DNA from: Selaginella moellendorffii
Taxonomy: Eukaryota > Streptophyta > Lycopodiopsida > Selaginellales > Selaginellaceae
Length of the DNA: 64,000 bases
Reading direction: 5' to 3'
Assembly (NCBI RefSeq): GCF_000143415.4
Contig: NW_003314285.1
Location: 843,451 to 907,450 of the forward strand
Of the stretch, positions 33,138 to 44,000 are shown in pieces. The stretch's first letter is position 1, and the number at the start of each line of letters is the position of its first letter. The notes under the pieces were generated by a model, which worked only from the letters and a program-made list of their open reading frames with translations, made no database searches and had not been told where the DNA came from. Both the position numbers and the translations under genes were made by a program.

Positions 33138-35243
33138 TTAGAATGCGTTGGAGATCAAGATGTACGGTGCCGATGCCTCGGGCTCGACCTCCAGGAGCTC
33201 TCCGTACGCCCTAGCCCCGTGCTCTTGGTTCTTGTGGAGGCGGCACGCGCTCAAGAACGTCGTCCACGCCACTGGATCCGGCAGATAGGGCATGCTGTGG
33301 ATCAGCTCCTCCGCGTCGCGCAGCCGCTTGGATCGCCCCAGTAGATCGATCATGCAGGTGAAGTGCTCCAGCTTGGGATCCATCGCGTAGAGCTCCTGGA
33401 TCGCCAGGAATTGGGCGCGCGCGCCCTCGAGCATCCCGCAGTGGCTGCATCCCGTGAGGATCATCGAGAATGTGGTGTCGTTTGGCCGGATTCCATCGAG
33501 ATCCAAGCAGCGAGCCAGCCACAAGCCGTCGCTCCAGGGACCGTGCTCCGCGTAAGCCCCGATCATACAGTTCCACACCACCAAGTTCTTGTCCTCCATT
33601 CCATCGAATATTCTTCGCGCCTTGAGCATATGCCCGCAGTGGGCATATGCCGCCACCATTGTGTTCCTGGCGATCATGTCTTGGAACGGCATAGTTTGGA
33701 AGATTTGCTCGGCCTCGAGAATATGCCGCTTCTGGGCATGTGCCTGGACCATGACACTGTACGTGACAATGTCCCAGCAGGGCATCTTCGTAAACACCGA
33801 TTTAGATTCCTCGACGCGACCGTTTGTGGAGTACGCTGAAATCATAGCCGTCCATGAAATGAGATCTTTGAATATCAACCCAGCAAAGAGTTTCTCCGAT
33901 TCTAGAATATGCCCACACTGGGCATATGCCGTGAGCATCGAAACAGAAGAGACAATGTCATAGAACGGCATCTTAGCAAATATCTTATTTGCAGAGTCAA
34001 ACTCCTCGTTTTCTATGTAGGCCATGAGTATCCCATTCCAAGATACCGAGCCGCGAACAGGCATATTCTCAAACATGGCGCTGGCCTCACGCAGATACCC
34101 TTGCTGGGCATATGCTTGCATTACAGCCGTCCAGCACACGGTATCCCTCAAGGGCATCCGCTGGAACGCGTCCAACGCCTTCGAAAGATTCCTGTTCTGG
34201 GTATATGCCACTATGAGACACGTCCATGTCACGACGTCCCAAGCTGGCATCGAGTAAAACAAGGTCTCGGCCTCACAAAGATGCCCCGTGTTGGTATATG
34301 CCTGGAGCATGCAATTCCATGAGATAATATTCCTTTTTGGCATGGAATCAAAAGCCTCCCTAGCTCTAGACAAACTCCCAGCCTCGGCATAAGTCTTTAA
34401 CAGTGCTGTCCAAGATACCACATCTTTCTCTGGCATCTCACCAAACAGCTTAGATGCTTTTCGAATATGCCCAGACAGGGCATATGCTTGCATCAGGCAG
34501 CTTTGGGCCACTTCATTATGCTGGGGCATACGTCCGTACACATACTCCACATCTTCTGCTAGGCCACACTCCACAGTTACCTGGAGGACCGTACACCATG
34601 ACACAATATTTCTAGTGGCCATGTCGTTGTGCATTTGCTTGGCATCGTCAAAATGCCGGTTTTTGGCAAGTGCTTGGAGCATGATATTCTGGCTCATCAC
34701 GTCAGGTGAATCCATGGTCTCGTACAAATTACATGCGTGCTGGATAAAACCATGGTCTCCCAGTGCCATGACCATGGTTGTGATGCTCACGTTGTTTGGA
34801 TGGGGAATCCGCTGGAAGAAAAGCTCCGTCTTGCAGATATTCCCGGACCGGGCATATGCCGAGAGCATAATGTTCCACGAATATTCGTTCTTGTGGGAGA
34901 TGCTGTGGAACGCAGCCTCGGCATCCTCGAGGCTGCCACACTTGTTGTACATGTCGACGACGAGATTCGCAAGGAAGGTGTTTGATCTACAGTCGCTAGT
35001 GCCAAGAATTTCACGGTGGATTTTTTTTGCCACAGGTAGATCCCTGGCGGCTATGCACGATTTGATGGCATTGACGAAGAAATCCTTGTCATTCCATCTC
35101 ATTTGCCCTTGCCCACGAATATTTACCCCTCGTTGACTTTTGAACTTGGCGCGTGGAATATTTAGCCGTTGACGCGGGTATATTCGATGTATGAGTGGAA
35201 TATCGTTCGTAGCTAGGTTTTCGCGATTTTGGGATGGTGTCAT
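33138..35243 (-). CDS. Pentatricopeptide repeat protein, 701 residues, intronless
   Basis: Tandem PPR units of about 31 residues dominate, with a repeated (R)(D/N)(V/I)(V/I)(S/T)W(N/T) and (F)...MP rhythm ([51 protein letters not shown]). The C-terminal part has P/L-type units ([36 protein letters not shown]) and a truncated E-like end ([21 protein letters not shown]). No DYW domain is present. A role in organellar RNA processing is expected. The ATG at 35243 is the most upstream in frame; one at about 35,103 (MRWNDKDFF) is an alternative. The 5' end overlaps the start of the divergent CRCK gene on the other strand. Confidence 0.9.
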   Translation of the reverse strand: MTPSQNRENLATNDIPLIHRIYPRQRLNIPRAKFKSQRGVNIRGQGQMRWNDKDFFVNAIKSCIAARDLPVAKKIHREILGTSDCRSNTFLANLVVDMYNKCGSLEDAEAAFHSISHKNEYSWNIMLSAYARSGNICKTELFFQRIPHPNNVSITTMVMALGDHGFIQHACNLYETMDSPDVMSQNIMLQALAKNRHFDDAKQMHNDMATRNIVSWCTVLQVTVECGLAEDVEYVYGRMPQHNEVAQSCLMQAYALSGHIRKASKLFGEMPEKDVVSWTALLKTYAEAGSLSRAREAFDSMPKRNIISWNCMLQAYTNTGHLCEAETLFYSMPAWDVVTWTCLIVAYTQNRNLSKALDAFQRMPLRDTVCWTAVMQAYAQQGYLREASAMFENMPVRGSVSWNGILMAYIENEEFDSANKIFAKMPFYDIVSSVSMLTAYAQCGHILESEKLFAGLIFKDLISWTAMISAYSTNGRVEESKSVFTKMPCWDIVTYSVMVQAHAQKRHILEAEQIFQTMPFQDMIARNTMVAAYAHCGHMLKARRIFDGMEDKNLVVWNCMIGAYAEHGPWSDGLWLARCLDLDGIRPNDTTFSMILTGCSHCGMLEGARAQFLAIQELYAMDPKLEHFTCMIDLLGRSKRLRDAEELIHSMPYLPDPVAWTTFLSACRLHKNQEHGARAYGELLEVEPEASAPYILISNAF

Positions 35244-36722
35244 GACAATGATCTTGAGGAAGCTGTCGCGATCCGTGACTTGCCTCAAGCCCGCCGTGCT
35301 GGAGGATGGAGCACCGATCAAGGCGCAGCGCCACTCGGATAATCGCGGTTTCAGCGACAGCTCCAATTCTTTCTCCCACGGCGGCTTCTCGCGCCAGGCG
35401 CCGGATCAGAGCATTGCCTATCGATTCGACATGGCGGAGCTGCTGAGAATTACGGGAAATTTCTCGGCCGATCGGCTCGTCGGGCAGGGAGGGTTTGGGA
35501 CGGTCTACAAGGGCCGCCTGCGCGACGGCACAGTCGTGGCAGTCAAGCGCGCAAAAAAGGTAAGAGGAGAAATTTTCTTTGTTTTTTTGCGCGATTCCTC
35601 TCGCGGCTTGTAACCAAGATTGGCGATTTCACAGAACAATCTCGAGTCGAGAATCACGCAGGAGTTTAGGAGCGAGATCCAAATGCTGGGCAATGTGGAG
35701 CATTTGAATCTCGTGAAGCTCCTGGGGTACTTGGAGCAGGATCGCGAGAGGATCATCGTCGCGGAGTTCGTTCCAAATGGAAATCTTCGCCAGCACCTAG
35801 ATGGTATGTAAGAACTTTTCTTCTCTAGCTCAATCCTCTAAAGACCTTGGCTAAACCAGGACAAAATGGAAGTGTGCTCCACTTGGCCACCAGACTGGAC
35901 ATCGCGATCGATGTAGCGCACGCATTGACTTATCTCCACCTCTACGCTGGTAAGCACGATTTTTTTTAAAGATTTCTCCACCAGACCGCTACAACGCTGC
36001 CGCCGCCCAGACTTATTCTCGCGAGACCACTGTTGTTCTTGGCAGATCGTCCCATCATCCACCGCGATATCAAGTCCACCAACATCCTTCTCACGGACAC
36101 CTTCCGCGCCAAGGTCAGCGACTTTGGGTTCTCGCGAACCGGTCCTGCGGACCTAGAGTCCACTCACGTCTCCACTCAAGTGAAAGGCACCGCCGGGTAT
36201 GTCGACCCCGAGTATCTCCACACTTACCAGCTCACGGACAAGAGCGATGTCTACTCGTTCGGTATTCTCGTGTGCGAGATCATCACCGGACGAAGGCCCA
36301 TCGAGCTCATGCGGCATGGCGACGAGCGAGTGACCATACGATGGGTATGTTCTCCTCTCCTCACTCAAAACGTGATTTTGTTCTTCGGGTTTTACTGTTT
36401 TCGTTGATCTCTTCAGACGTATAAGAAGTTCCGGGAAGGCAGGCTTCACGAGGCTCTGGATCCGCGGATGGAGATCACGCCGGACACTTACGTGATCATC
36501 GAGCAGATGATGGAACTGGCGCTGCACTGTGTGGCACCCAAGCGAACGGACAGGCCCTCGATGAAACGCGTTGCCGAGGCGCTGTGGAACATTAGAAGAG
36601 ATCACAGGCCGGAGTTGCAGCGGCTAGCCGAGAGGGAGATTTCGTCGAGCAGGGCTGTGAGCAGAAGTAACTCGAAACAAAGCGATAGTCGTGCTTCCGC
36701 TGCTGCTCATCCCTGGCTGTAA
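35191..36722 (+). CDS. Calmodulin-binding receptor-like cytoplasmic kinase (CRCK type)
   Basis: Exons 35191-35559, 35635-35803, 35860-35949, 36046-36344 and 36417-36722; 410 residues. A basic, Ser-rich N-terminal region has no membrane helix. The kinase has a glycine loop [12 protein letters not shown], lysine in VAVKRAKK, catalytic loop [13 protein letters not shown] (RD kinase), VSDFGFSR, activation segment [19 protein letters not shown] and [18 protein letters not shown]. The sequence follows the CRCK1-3 group, Ca2+/calmodulin-responsive soluble kinases linked to stress and immune signalling. Calmodulin binding is known for family members, not visible here. Starts at 35191 or 35242 are both possible; the earlier one places the first 50 nt antisense to the PPR leader. 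Confidence 0.9.
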
Positions 36723-36965
36723 ATCACAAGAAAAAAAAAATTGTAAAAAAAGTGAGAGAAACAAACAAAAAAAAAAACAAGTTTTGTTAGTTCGTATCAA
36801 CGATAATTCATACCTCTTTTCGTCTCTGTGCGTGATGTGCGTCAAAGCTTCCAACAAGAAGAAAAAATAGAACTTTTGTCAGAGTGACTTGTTCTTCCTT
36901 GACTTCTTCAGGCTCACGAGCGTTCGCCCAGGGTCTTGGGCTCACGAGCCTTCGGTCCTTCTGGA

Positions 36966-37973
36966 ATGGCTGCTTGCAAATCTAGTGAGCTGCTAGCACG
37001 GAACTACACGGGAGTACCTGGATTGTTCGATGTTCTTCCAGATGGATCCGTTATAAGGTCCGATATCCTCTCTCCTTCCATAGCTGCAAACTCGAGTAGC
37101 TTCACGCGAGATGTGCTCGTAGACCGCGGCACCGGCCTCCAAGTTAGAATCTTCCTCCCTGCCGCTCACTCGGCCTGTAAGGCTTCGACCCTCTCGATCA
37201 TCGTCTACTTCCATGGAGGAGGCTTCTGTATGTGGACCGCCGACACTCTCTACGTCCATAACTTCTGCGCGAAGTTGGCTCGAGCAGCACACGCGCTGGT
37301 TGTCTCGGTCAGTTACAGGCTAGCTCCCGAGCACCGGCTTCCAGCGGCTTACGAAGATGGGGCTCGAGTTCTCCAGTGGCTGGCTGGTCACAAGGATTCC
37401 TCTCACTCGTTTAAGTTGGACGAGCCCCTGGATCCCTGGATCGTGTCCCTGGCAGATTTCTCGCAGTGTTTCCTCATGGGAGAGGGCGCTGGAGCCAACG
37501 TGATCCACCACGTCATGCTGGGCCGGAGAGAAAAGTCGCTGCCTGTGCACGGCCTGATTCTAGTGCATCCGCTTTTCGGTGGCGAGGAACGGACTCCCTC
37601 GGAGGTGGAGCTCGAGAAGACGGATATGGCTGCACCCATTGACATGCTTGACGAGTTCTGGAAGTATTGTCTGCCGCTGGGAGCTGATAGAAACCACCAC
37701 TTCTCCAATCCTTTTGGGGACGAGGTGGCCAAGAGTCTGTCCGATGCCGAGTTTCCACGGGCTCTGCTCGTTGTCGCTGGCCGGAGCTCTCTGCAGGACA
37801 GACAATTCGAGTACTTCAACCTCTTGAAGAGTCTTAACAAAGACGTGCTGCTCTTGTTCCTCAAGAACGCAGCGCATGGCTTCGAGTACATGGAAGGACA
37901 GGTTGATCAGGCGAAGATCCTGCTCCAGTTTACCGTCCAGTTCATGGCTGAAAAGACATCCAAAGTTTCTTAG
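36966..37973 (+). CDS. Carboxylesterase-fold (CXE/GID1-like) protein lacking the catalytic serine
   Basis: Intronless, 335 residues, alpha/beta-hydrolase of the plant CXE family. The oxyanion-hole motif is present in IIVYFHGGGFCMW, and VSVSYRLAPEHRLPAAYEDG follows as expected. The nucleophile motif GDSAG reads GEGAG (FLMGEGAGANVIHH, about residue 180), replacing Ser with Gly. The acid residue region, usually GRDxLxDR, reads GRSSLQDR, replacing Asp with Ser. The histidine in AAHGFEYM remains. Two of three triad residues are therefore gone and hydrolysis is not expected. The frame is otherwise intact, so it may be a binding protein, as GID1 gibberellin receptors are, but GID1-specific features are not evident. 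The ATG at 36966 is the first in frame. Confidence 0.9.
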   Translation: MAACKSSELLARNYTGVPGLFDVLPDGSVIRSDILSPSIAANSSSFTRDVLVDRGTGLQVRIFLPAAHSACKASTLSIIVYFHGGGFCMWTADTLYVHNFCAKLARAAHALVVSVSYRLAPEHRLPAAYEDGARVLQWLAGHKDSSHSFKLDEPLDPWIVSLADFSQCFLMGEGAGANVIHHVMLGRREKSLPVHGLILVHPLFGGEERTPSEVELEKTDMAAPIDMLDEFWKYCLPLGADRNHHFSNPFGDEVAKSLSDAEFPRALLVVAGRSSLQDRQFEYFNLLKSLNKDVLLLFLKNAAHGFEYMEGQVDQAKILLQFTVQFMAEKTSKVS

Positions 37974-38097
37974 AGCTCTGTGTTTGAGATTTACCTCTCA
38001 AACGCTCGCGATAAGTGAGTTTTCGTACACAATAAAATGTAAGAACCTGGAGAAATCCATCATCAAGTTTGAGAAAAAGGTTGAAACTTTCGTTACC

Positions 38098-38886
38098 TCA
38101 AAACTTTTTATAATACTGCTGCTTGAGGAGATCCAGCTTCCGTTCAAGGTCTTCGATCTTTGATCCCCACTCGGGCTTTACGACGATCGGTCTCATGACG
38201 CCGTCGATAACGCTCTTAGGGTCCTCGCTCTTGACACTTCCTTCACTGCCGCGACGATTTTTCCTCGTCATGGTCCGTCGTTTGTTTTTTTGCAGTTGAC
38301 GCTCGAGCGCCGACTGCTGCAACGCTGCCAAGACTGCCTCTGAAAACGTTGATTGATCGGAAAAAGTTGCGGTAGCAATCGAAGAAGAAGAAGAAGAAGA
38401 AGAAGAAGACGAAATCGAAGATCTCTTCTTTGAAGTTTCTTCCGCATTTAAGCTGGACACGACACTGTCAATTTTCTTCTTCTTCTTCATGGCTGTTAAA
38501 ACTTCGTTTCCTCCTCCGTCTTCGTCTGGGAGATCACCCTTGAAAGCTTTGGCGAAAACATTCTCCACGGCGACTTCCTTGCTCTCCCGCGGAGATTCTT
38601 GATTTTTCCGTGCGTTATTCTTTGGTTGTTCAACCACACGCTGCTGGAGTAGCGCCGCCAATCCCGCAAAGCCCTGATTTCCAAGAATCCTTTCATTCCT
38701 CTCACTCGATTGCGATCTCTTGACGCTGTTGCTACTCCCAGCCCCAAATCTGCGCTTGCCATTGCCCTGCCTGGACCTGGACGAGCCCGCGCCCTGGCAG
38801 TAGCATTCGAGTGCCCTGAATCCACCGATGCGAGCGGCGCGCATGCGAAATTCGCTGGATGACGATGCCGCTGCTAGCGGCAGCAT
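38098..38886 (-). CDS. Unknown protein, possible organelle targeting, C-terminal coiled coil
   Basis: 262 residues in one frame. I do not recognise the family. The N terminus (MLPLAAASSSSEFRMRAARI) is rich in Ala, Ser and Arg with no acid apart from one Glu, consistent with a plastid or mitochondrial transit peptide. The middle is basic and low in complexity, with a run of serines coded by a (GAA)n tract on the plus strand (38381-38411) and a KKKKK stretch. The end (IVVKPEWGSKIEDLERKLD then LLKQQYYKKF) is a short amphipathic coiled coil. An upstream exon cannot be excluded. Confidence 0.6.
   Translation of the reverse strand: MLPLAAASSSSEFRMRAARIGGFRALECYCQGAGSSRSRQGNGKRRFGAGSSNSVKRSQSSERNERILGNQGFAGLAALLQQRVVEQPKNNARKNQESPRESKEVAVENVFAKAFKGDLPDEDGGGNEVLTAMKKKKKIDSVVSSLNAEETSKKRSSISSSSSSSSSSSIATATFSDQSTFSEAVLAALQQSALERQLQKNKRRTMTRKNRRGSEGSVKSEDPKSVIDGVMRPIVVKPEWGSKIEDLERKLDLLKQQYYKKF
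38381..38411. repeat. (GAA)n trinucleotide tract coding polyserine
   Basis: About nine GAA units in the plus strand. On the minus strand they are TTC/TCT, read in the TCT frame as a serine run within the unknown protein. Confidence 0.8.
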
Positions 38887-39243
38887 TCGCGCCTGGCGCA
38901 AATCTAGACGCGAAAGGGCTAGAAAACTCACATTCGATCCCCTCGCAAGAACTCTTCTGGAAGAACAATGAGAGCGTCACAATATCGAGCGGCCCAGAGT
39001 CCGCCACGTGTCTAAAATCTACAACCCATTAAACTTTGGTAAAGACCTAAAAGGTTCGAGAATGTAGTATAGTTTTGATCAAACTCTTAAAGGTTTGAGT
39101 AGAACAGAATATCAGGTAAAACCATATAATTTATTATGAATTCGATCTCACCAAAGAGAAATAGAAGAACAAGAGGGATTCAAAGAGTTTTACAGTTATT
39201 AGTTACGATCACTCCCACAAATTTTACCTGGAGTTCATGGCAA

Positions 39244-39588
39244 TCACTCTGGAGGACTGGCCGTGCATAGCTCCTCGAGGCAAAACAGTTTCAGATTCAA
39301 TGACTTGAGCAGCCGGATCGCCTCGCAAGAACAATCGAGCAGGATGGGCGGATGCAGCAGCGCCGCGCAGCAATCCGTGACAAATTCTTGCGTTAGAGAG
39401 ACGCCGAGGCACTGGGCTGGAACGTCGACATCGCCCACCAGGCACTCGCCCAGCAATGGAATCGCGCCCGTGAGAGGAGCGAGCGCTTCCAGGGGAATAG
39501 GAGGGAGATCGAGGTCCCCGCGAGCAAATCGATCGAGCATCGCGATCGAGAGAAGAGCTAGAGATAGAAACTTCATGGTAGAACTCAT
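39244..39588 (-). CDS. Secreted eight-cysteine (nsLTP-like) protein
   Basis: Single exon, 114 residues. A signal peptide (MSSTMKFLSLALLSIAML then DRFARG) precedes a short Pro-rich segment and an eight-cysteine motif in the order C-C-CC-CxC-C-C (GECLVGD, AQCLG, DCCAALL, DCSCEAI, LFCLEELC). This is the disulfide pattern of plant lipid-transfer proteins and relatives. It should be secreted to the cell wall and bind lipid or act in defence or cutin assembly. The exact nsLTP type cannot be set from spacing by eye. It is divergent from the RRM-SPOC gene, with about 200 bp between starts. Confidence 0.82.
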   Translation of the reverse strand: MSSTMKFLSLALLSIAMLDRFARGDLDLPPIPLEALAPLTGAIPLLGECLVGDVDVPAQCLGVSLTQEFVTDCCAALLHPPILLDCSCEAIRLLKSLNLKLFCLEELCTASPPE

Positions 39589-39788
39589 CCTCTTCGTGAA
39601 TGCTAGAATGAATTCTATCGATTCATCTGTTCTTGGTGGTTTTTATAAGGGGGAAAGCGCGCCAAAAGTCCAAGATTCTAGGTCCCGGGTTCGAATCCCA
39701 GTTTTGAGGGTATTTTTGGAATGTTTTCGGTGAGGAGTTCGATTCTCTTCTCCACTCCAGCAAACTAGGAGCCCTAAGTGGACGAGCT

Positions 39789-42700
39789 ATGGCGGAGCTG
39801 GAGCCGGCGCTCAAGAAGCGGCGGCATGAGGAAGCGGCGAAGAATCCATCTCCTCCTCCCGAAATCTCTCCCAGGTATGATCCATCGGAAGACATGGAGA
39901 TGAGTCCCGAGCCTCCGCCGCCTCCACCTCCGCCGCAGCAGCAAGACGACGAGCTGGAAGAAGGCGAGGCCAGCGCTAACGAAGGAGACGAGGAGCTAGA
40001 CAGGGGGACGATCTCGACCGCGGCCAAAATGGAGGAAGAGGTCGTCAAGAGGCGGCACCGCGGCGAGATTCGCAGCGTTTACAGGGCTTACAGGGCTTTC
40101 AAGTCGTGCCTGGCCAGGCACCCCAGCATTGGACGTGAGCTCGACCGCGAACTGGAGAAATCCTATGGGACTCTCTTGAAGCTCGCTAATGGTGCGCATT
40201 CTATCCTCCAGTGAGAGTCTGTGTGAGAAAGAGAGCGAGCTTGTCAGGTTTGTCTAGAACTTTTCTTTGAGCTTTCCTCCTCTCTAGTTTCTTTTCTGTT
40301 TTCCTTGTGTGAAGTTTCCTCTAGATGTTTAGTTTTTTTTTTCTTTTGATGGTCTAAAGTTTGTGTTTGGTGTTTTTCCAGGTTGCTCGAGCGTTCGTCG
40401 GATTGCAGCGGAGATAATCCCGCGCTACGCAGTTTACTGCCCGACTGCTCTTGACGCGGCTGCAAGGGTAATTTTGCAGATTTGTGACTGGACTAGCTCT
40501 ATTCTCGTGCATGACAAAGGTCACGATGATGTAATCGCAGAAACAGCACAAGCTTGTTTCTCTGGGCTGGTGCAACTGTCCAAAGCAGCTAACACGGTGG
40601 CTGGCTCGTTTCTGGGACTGGGTGACATGTGTGCTGGAGTTTGCCGGAATATTGCATCATATCTGCTTTGCCAGCTGAATGGGAACGAGCTTCTCTGCGA
40701 AGAAGATGAAGAAAGCTCAAGCTCAAGCGCCGGTGGCAGGAAAATCGGCCAAGTGATCTCGGAGTCGATGTCAAAGCTTTTCCGGAACGACCCGGAGAAT
40801 GTGATTGCGTCTTGCTTTGAGCTTCTCCGTGCCGATGCTCCAGAGCAACGCAAGCATGCTCTACACTTTCTGGCGCAGATAGCAGTGGAAGAAATAGACG
40901 AGAAGAACACAGACACGGAGAAGAAACCATCGCCTGTGAAGTCCGGCCTCGTATCGAAGGTAGATACTTTCGCTTGAGTCACTGTTTTTTCTCACTGTTT
41001 CTCTCTTTCCACTCAGGTCATTCACCCGAGGCCAGCTTTGGAGAAGTGGATTGTTTCTACGGTCCGAATGTTCCGAAAGATCGAAAAGGCTGACATTGTG
41101 GGGGAATGTCTCCCTAAGCTACTGGCACTGGTCAAGTCACTGCGGACTTTTACACCGTCAGACTTGGAACTCGACGAAGAGCCAGTGGAGGAGAGGTTGC
41201 TAAGCAGATCAAGAAGCCGTCTCGTCGTCACTAATCTATCCGACGAAGGTGACAGTTGCTCACGTTCCGTGCGTGCTGTGGACAGAACAGGCAGAGGATA
41301 TAGTCCAGACGCAGATGGATGGTACAGGGAACAGGAATCACGTCCAAGAAGATCAGTACGAAGTGTCACCATTGAAAGGCCATCCGATCGGATGGAAGAT
41401 ACGACCTGGAGTCGTCGGGATTCTAAATATTCTGACAGCGAAGCTTCACAGCTGAGGTCTTCTCCGGGTGCTATGGACGTCTTTACAGCCTCGGAAAGTC
41501 TCTGGGTTTCTCTGCCAAGTTCCGGGGTGACGGAGTCGATGCTGCAAGCGCAGTTCAGTATATTTGGGGACCTGGACAGCGTTACTACAGTTAGAGACCA
41601 AGGCTATGGGATAGTAGCATACAAGAACATCAGAGACGCAGTTGACGCACGGGAAGAAATGCAAGGTTCTACGGTGTGGGGGAAGGCGCTTCGAGTGAGA
41701 TTTGCAGACAGTGATACAAGGTCAACTTCAAGTTGCCATGTCTGGGTGGGAAGAATCTCCAGTCAGGCTGTCAAGGAAGAGCTGCTCAACGAGTTAACAA
41801 GTGCCGGGATGAAGCCTCCTGCTTCTGTAGTTACACTGATATCATCCAGCGCTTTGCTGCTCCAGTACGATTCTCCAGAAGATGCAAACGCGGTCATGGT
41901 GTACGTCAGGCAACGGCGTAGAGAGTCTTATAGATCTTCCTATGGCACTGAAGCTGGCGGTCGACACCTTTGCATTGTTCGCATTGATCCTCTAGTTTCT
42001 GAAGACGACATTCTCTCGGCAGTTTCGCAGTACGGTGAGATCACCGGATTGAAGTTCTCACGTCAAAGCGGGTACTGCGTGATAGACTTTCGATCCTCGG
42101 AAACTGCCGCTACTGCCAGGGCTCGACTCAACGCAGCGAGATTTGGTAACCAAGCCATGGTGGTGGACTACAGGAACAAAATTCCGGCTGAGTCTGTGCT
42201 ATCGCCTACATATAGCTTGTACTCCCCGCCAGCAAGAACAGCGTCCGGGACATCGGTGGCGGCAACTTTGGAGAACTTATGTAGCAAGTTCTCGTTGGGA
42301 AGTCCGGCTCCAGCAGGAAAAACAAGGCGGAGCAAATTCGATATCATCGAAAATGTTCCGACGAATACACTCTGGATTGGCTTGCCAGAAAGCGTTCCCC
42401 AGGAGTACATGAGTGAGAACGAGCTGCGGGTTATTTTCAATATTGCCTGCGATGGTACTGGAGCCGTGACCAAAGTGCGAAGTGCTCGAAATTCCAGAGG
42501 GCCTTGTCGCTTTGTCGAGTTTGATGGGATTGACGCAGCATCTACAGCGCTCCAGAACATCACCGGGCATTTTGACCCCAGCATTCACATCGAGTTCAGG
42601 TAAGAGCAGCTCTTATTTTTCATGAGTTTTGGACTAACAGTTCTTTCTTTTTTCTTTTTTTCTTTTTTTATTTTCTCTGTAGTAACTCCGTGTTGTCTCA

Positions 42701-43924
42701 TGCAAACGATCACCACTATCGCGACCATCCACGAAGACAGGACAAAGCAGCGTCTCGTGCCTGGGATGAGTGCTACCGATCGCCATCGGCTGAGTTTGAG
42801 GAGTGTCGAACGAGGCCAAGGCCGCATGCGTGGGAAGGAAGCGCTTATGACGAAACCTTTCAGTACAACAGGAAGCAGGCATCCCCGGGCGTTGCTAGCG
42901 CAATAGGCAGTCCAGTACCGGGAAAGCTTCACTCGCAGCCACCTCCGCTAGCACCACTACCGGTAAAAAATCTTCCCGGGTATGGACAGCTAGACCGAGC
43001 AGCGACTTGGCAAGGCTCGTCTCCGCTACATCCAATCTCTCCGGCCGCGCTAACTCCTCGGCGAAGGAGCTGCTCCGTAACCATCGGTGGTATACCGACT
43101 TCGCTGTCTTCTCTACAATCACCCGTGACTCCGGCGATGAGAAACGCTTCAGTGAGCGGCAACCGTGATCAGGCAATGCTACCAGCGTCTCCGGTTCCTC
43201 CCTTGCCGCCCGAAGCACCGCCGCCGCCGCTGCCTCCATCGTCACCACCTCCACCGCCGCCACCACCCAGTCCCCCGCCGCCGCTACCATCCTCGCCACC
43301 TCCAAGAGCGCCCAGCGACAGGCAGGCTAAGTCGTTCTGGCGCGGGCCACTCTGCAAGAGCGGGCTCCAGTACTGCGAAGTGATGCTTTGCAGAGAGGAT
43401 TTTTCAAGTGGTCCTCTTCGCGGGTAAGCTTCTCGTATATTTTTCTGGAGCTCAAAGCTAGTTTGTTTCCATGCAGGTGGCCAGACAAACTAGATGTCAC
43501 CAAACGAGCTGACTGGAGGTCTTTGAAACAAACTTTCAACACCTCTCCTTCGAACGAGGCAAGTGTTGCTAAAGACTAGAGAGCTTGTCGCTCACTTTTC
43601 CATTTGATTTCTGTGTGTTCCAGCGCGAGGTATGCAGGTTGCACGCTTCTCCCGCGTCTGGAGAAAACTATAATGGGGTAAGATCGTAGTCCTTTTGCTC
43701 ATTTCTTTCCTCACTACTTTCTTCTTGCACAGTTTCTCCATTTCAAGGAGTACTTAAAGCAGCGAGACCGGGCTGGAGTGGTGAAACTTCCCGGTGCAAA
43801 AGGGCTGTGGCCCCGAATGCTGTATATCTTACCCTGGACAGCGGAAGCCTCTGCCATGCTCGCGGTTTCTGCTGAACCCTCTGATTCCCTCATCTGTGTT
43901 GTTCTTCCTTGTCCTCATCAGTAG
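39789..43924 (+). CDS. RRM-SPOC (SPEN/FPA-like) RNA-binding protein
   Basis: Seven exons: 39789-40191, 40382-40959, 41017-42599, 42683-43423, 43477-43558, 43624-43677 and 43733-43924; 1,210 residues. The intron after 43558 uses a GC donor (GAG|GCAAGT); the others are GT-AG. Order: acidic Pro-rich N terminus; a helical region of about 250 residues (RGEIRSVYRAYRAFKSCLAR onward); Arg/Ser-rich linker; four RRM-like folds (SLWVSLPSSGVTE; CHVWVGRISSQAV; RHLCIVRIDPLVSEDD; NTLWIGLPESVPQ); Pro-rich linker; C-terminal SPOC domain (FWRGPLCKSGLQYCEVMLC). SPEN/FPA proteins act in nuclear 3'-end choice and cotranscriptional silencing, with SPOC reading phosphorylated polymerase II tails in homologs. RRM2 and RRM3 are divergent, so RNA-contact residues are not all clear. 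Confidence 0.88.
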
Positions 43925-44000
43925 CTTAACTTAACATCCTTTCAGCTGCAAGCGGCTTGGAATCGAACCTCGGTAAGAGCCGATGAGAGAGAGATAGCCG

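Noticed and set aside
39660-39735. tRNA-like B box (GGGTTCGAATCCC) ahead of the SPOC gene
   Set aside because: No A box at the right distance, and the T arm can form only about three pairs; no acceptor stem was found. Probably chance or a degenerate SINE head.
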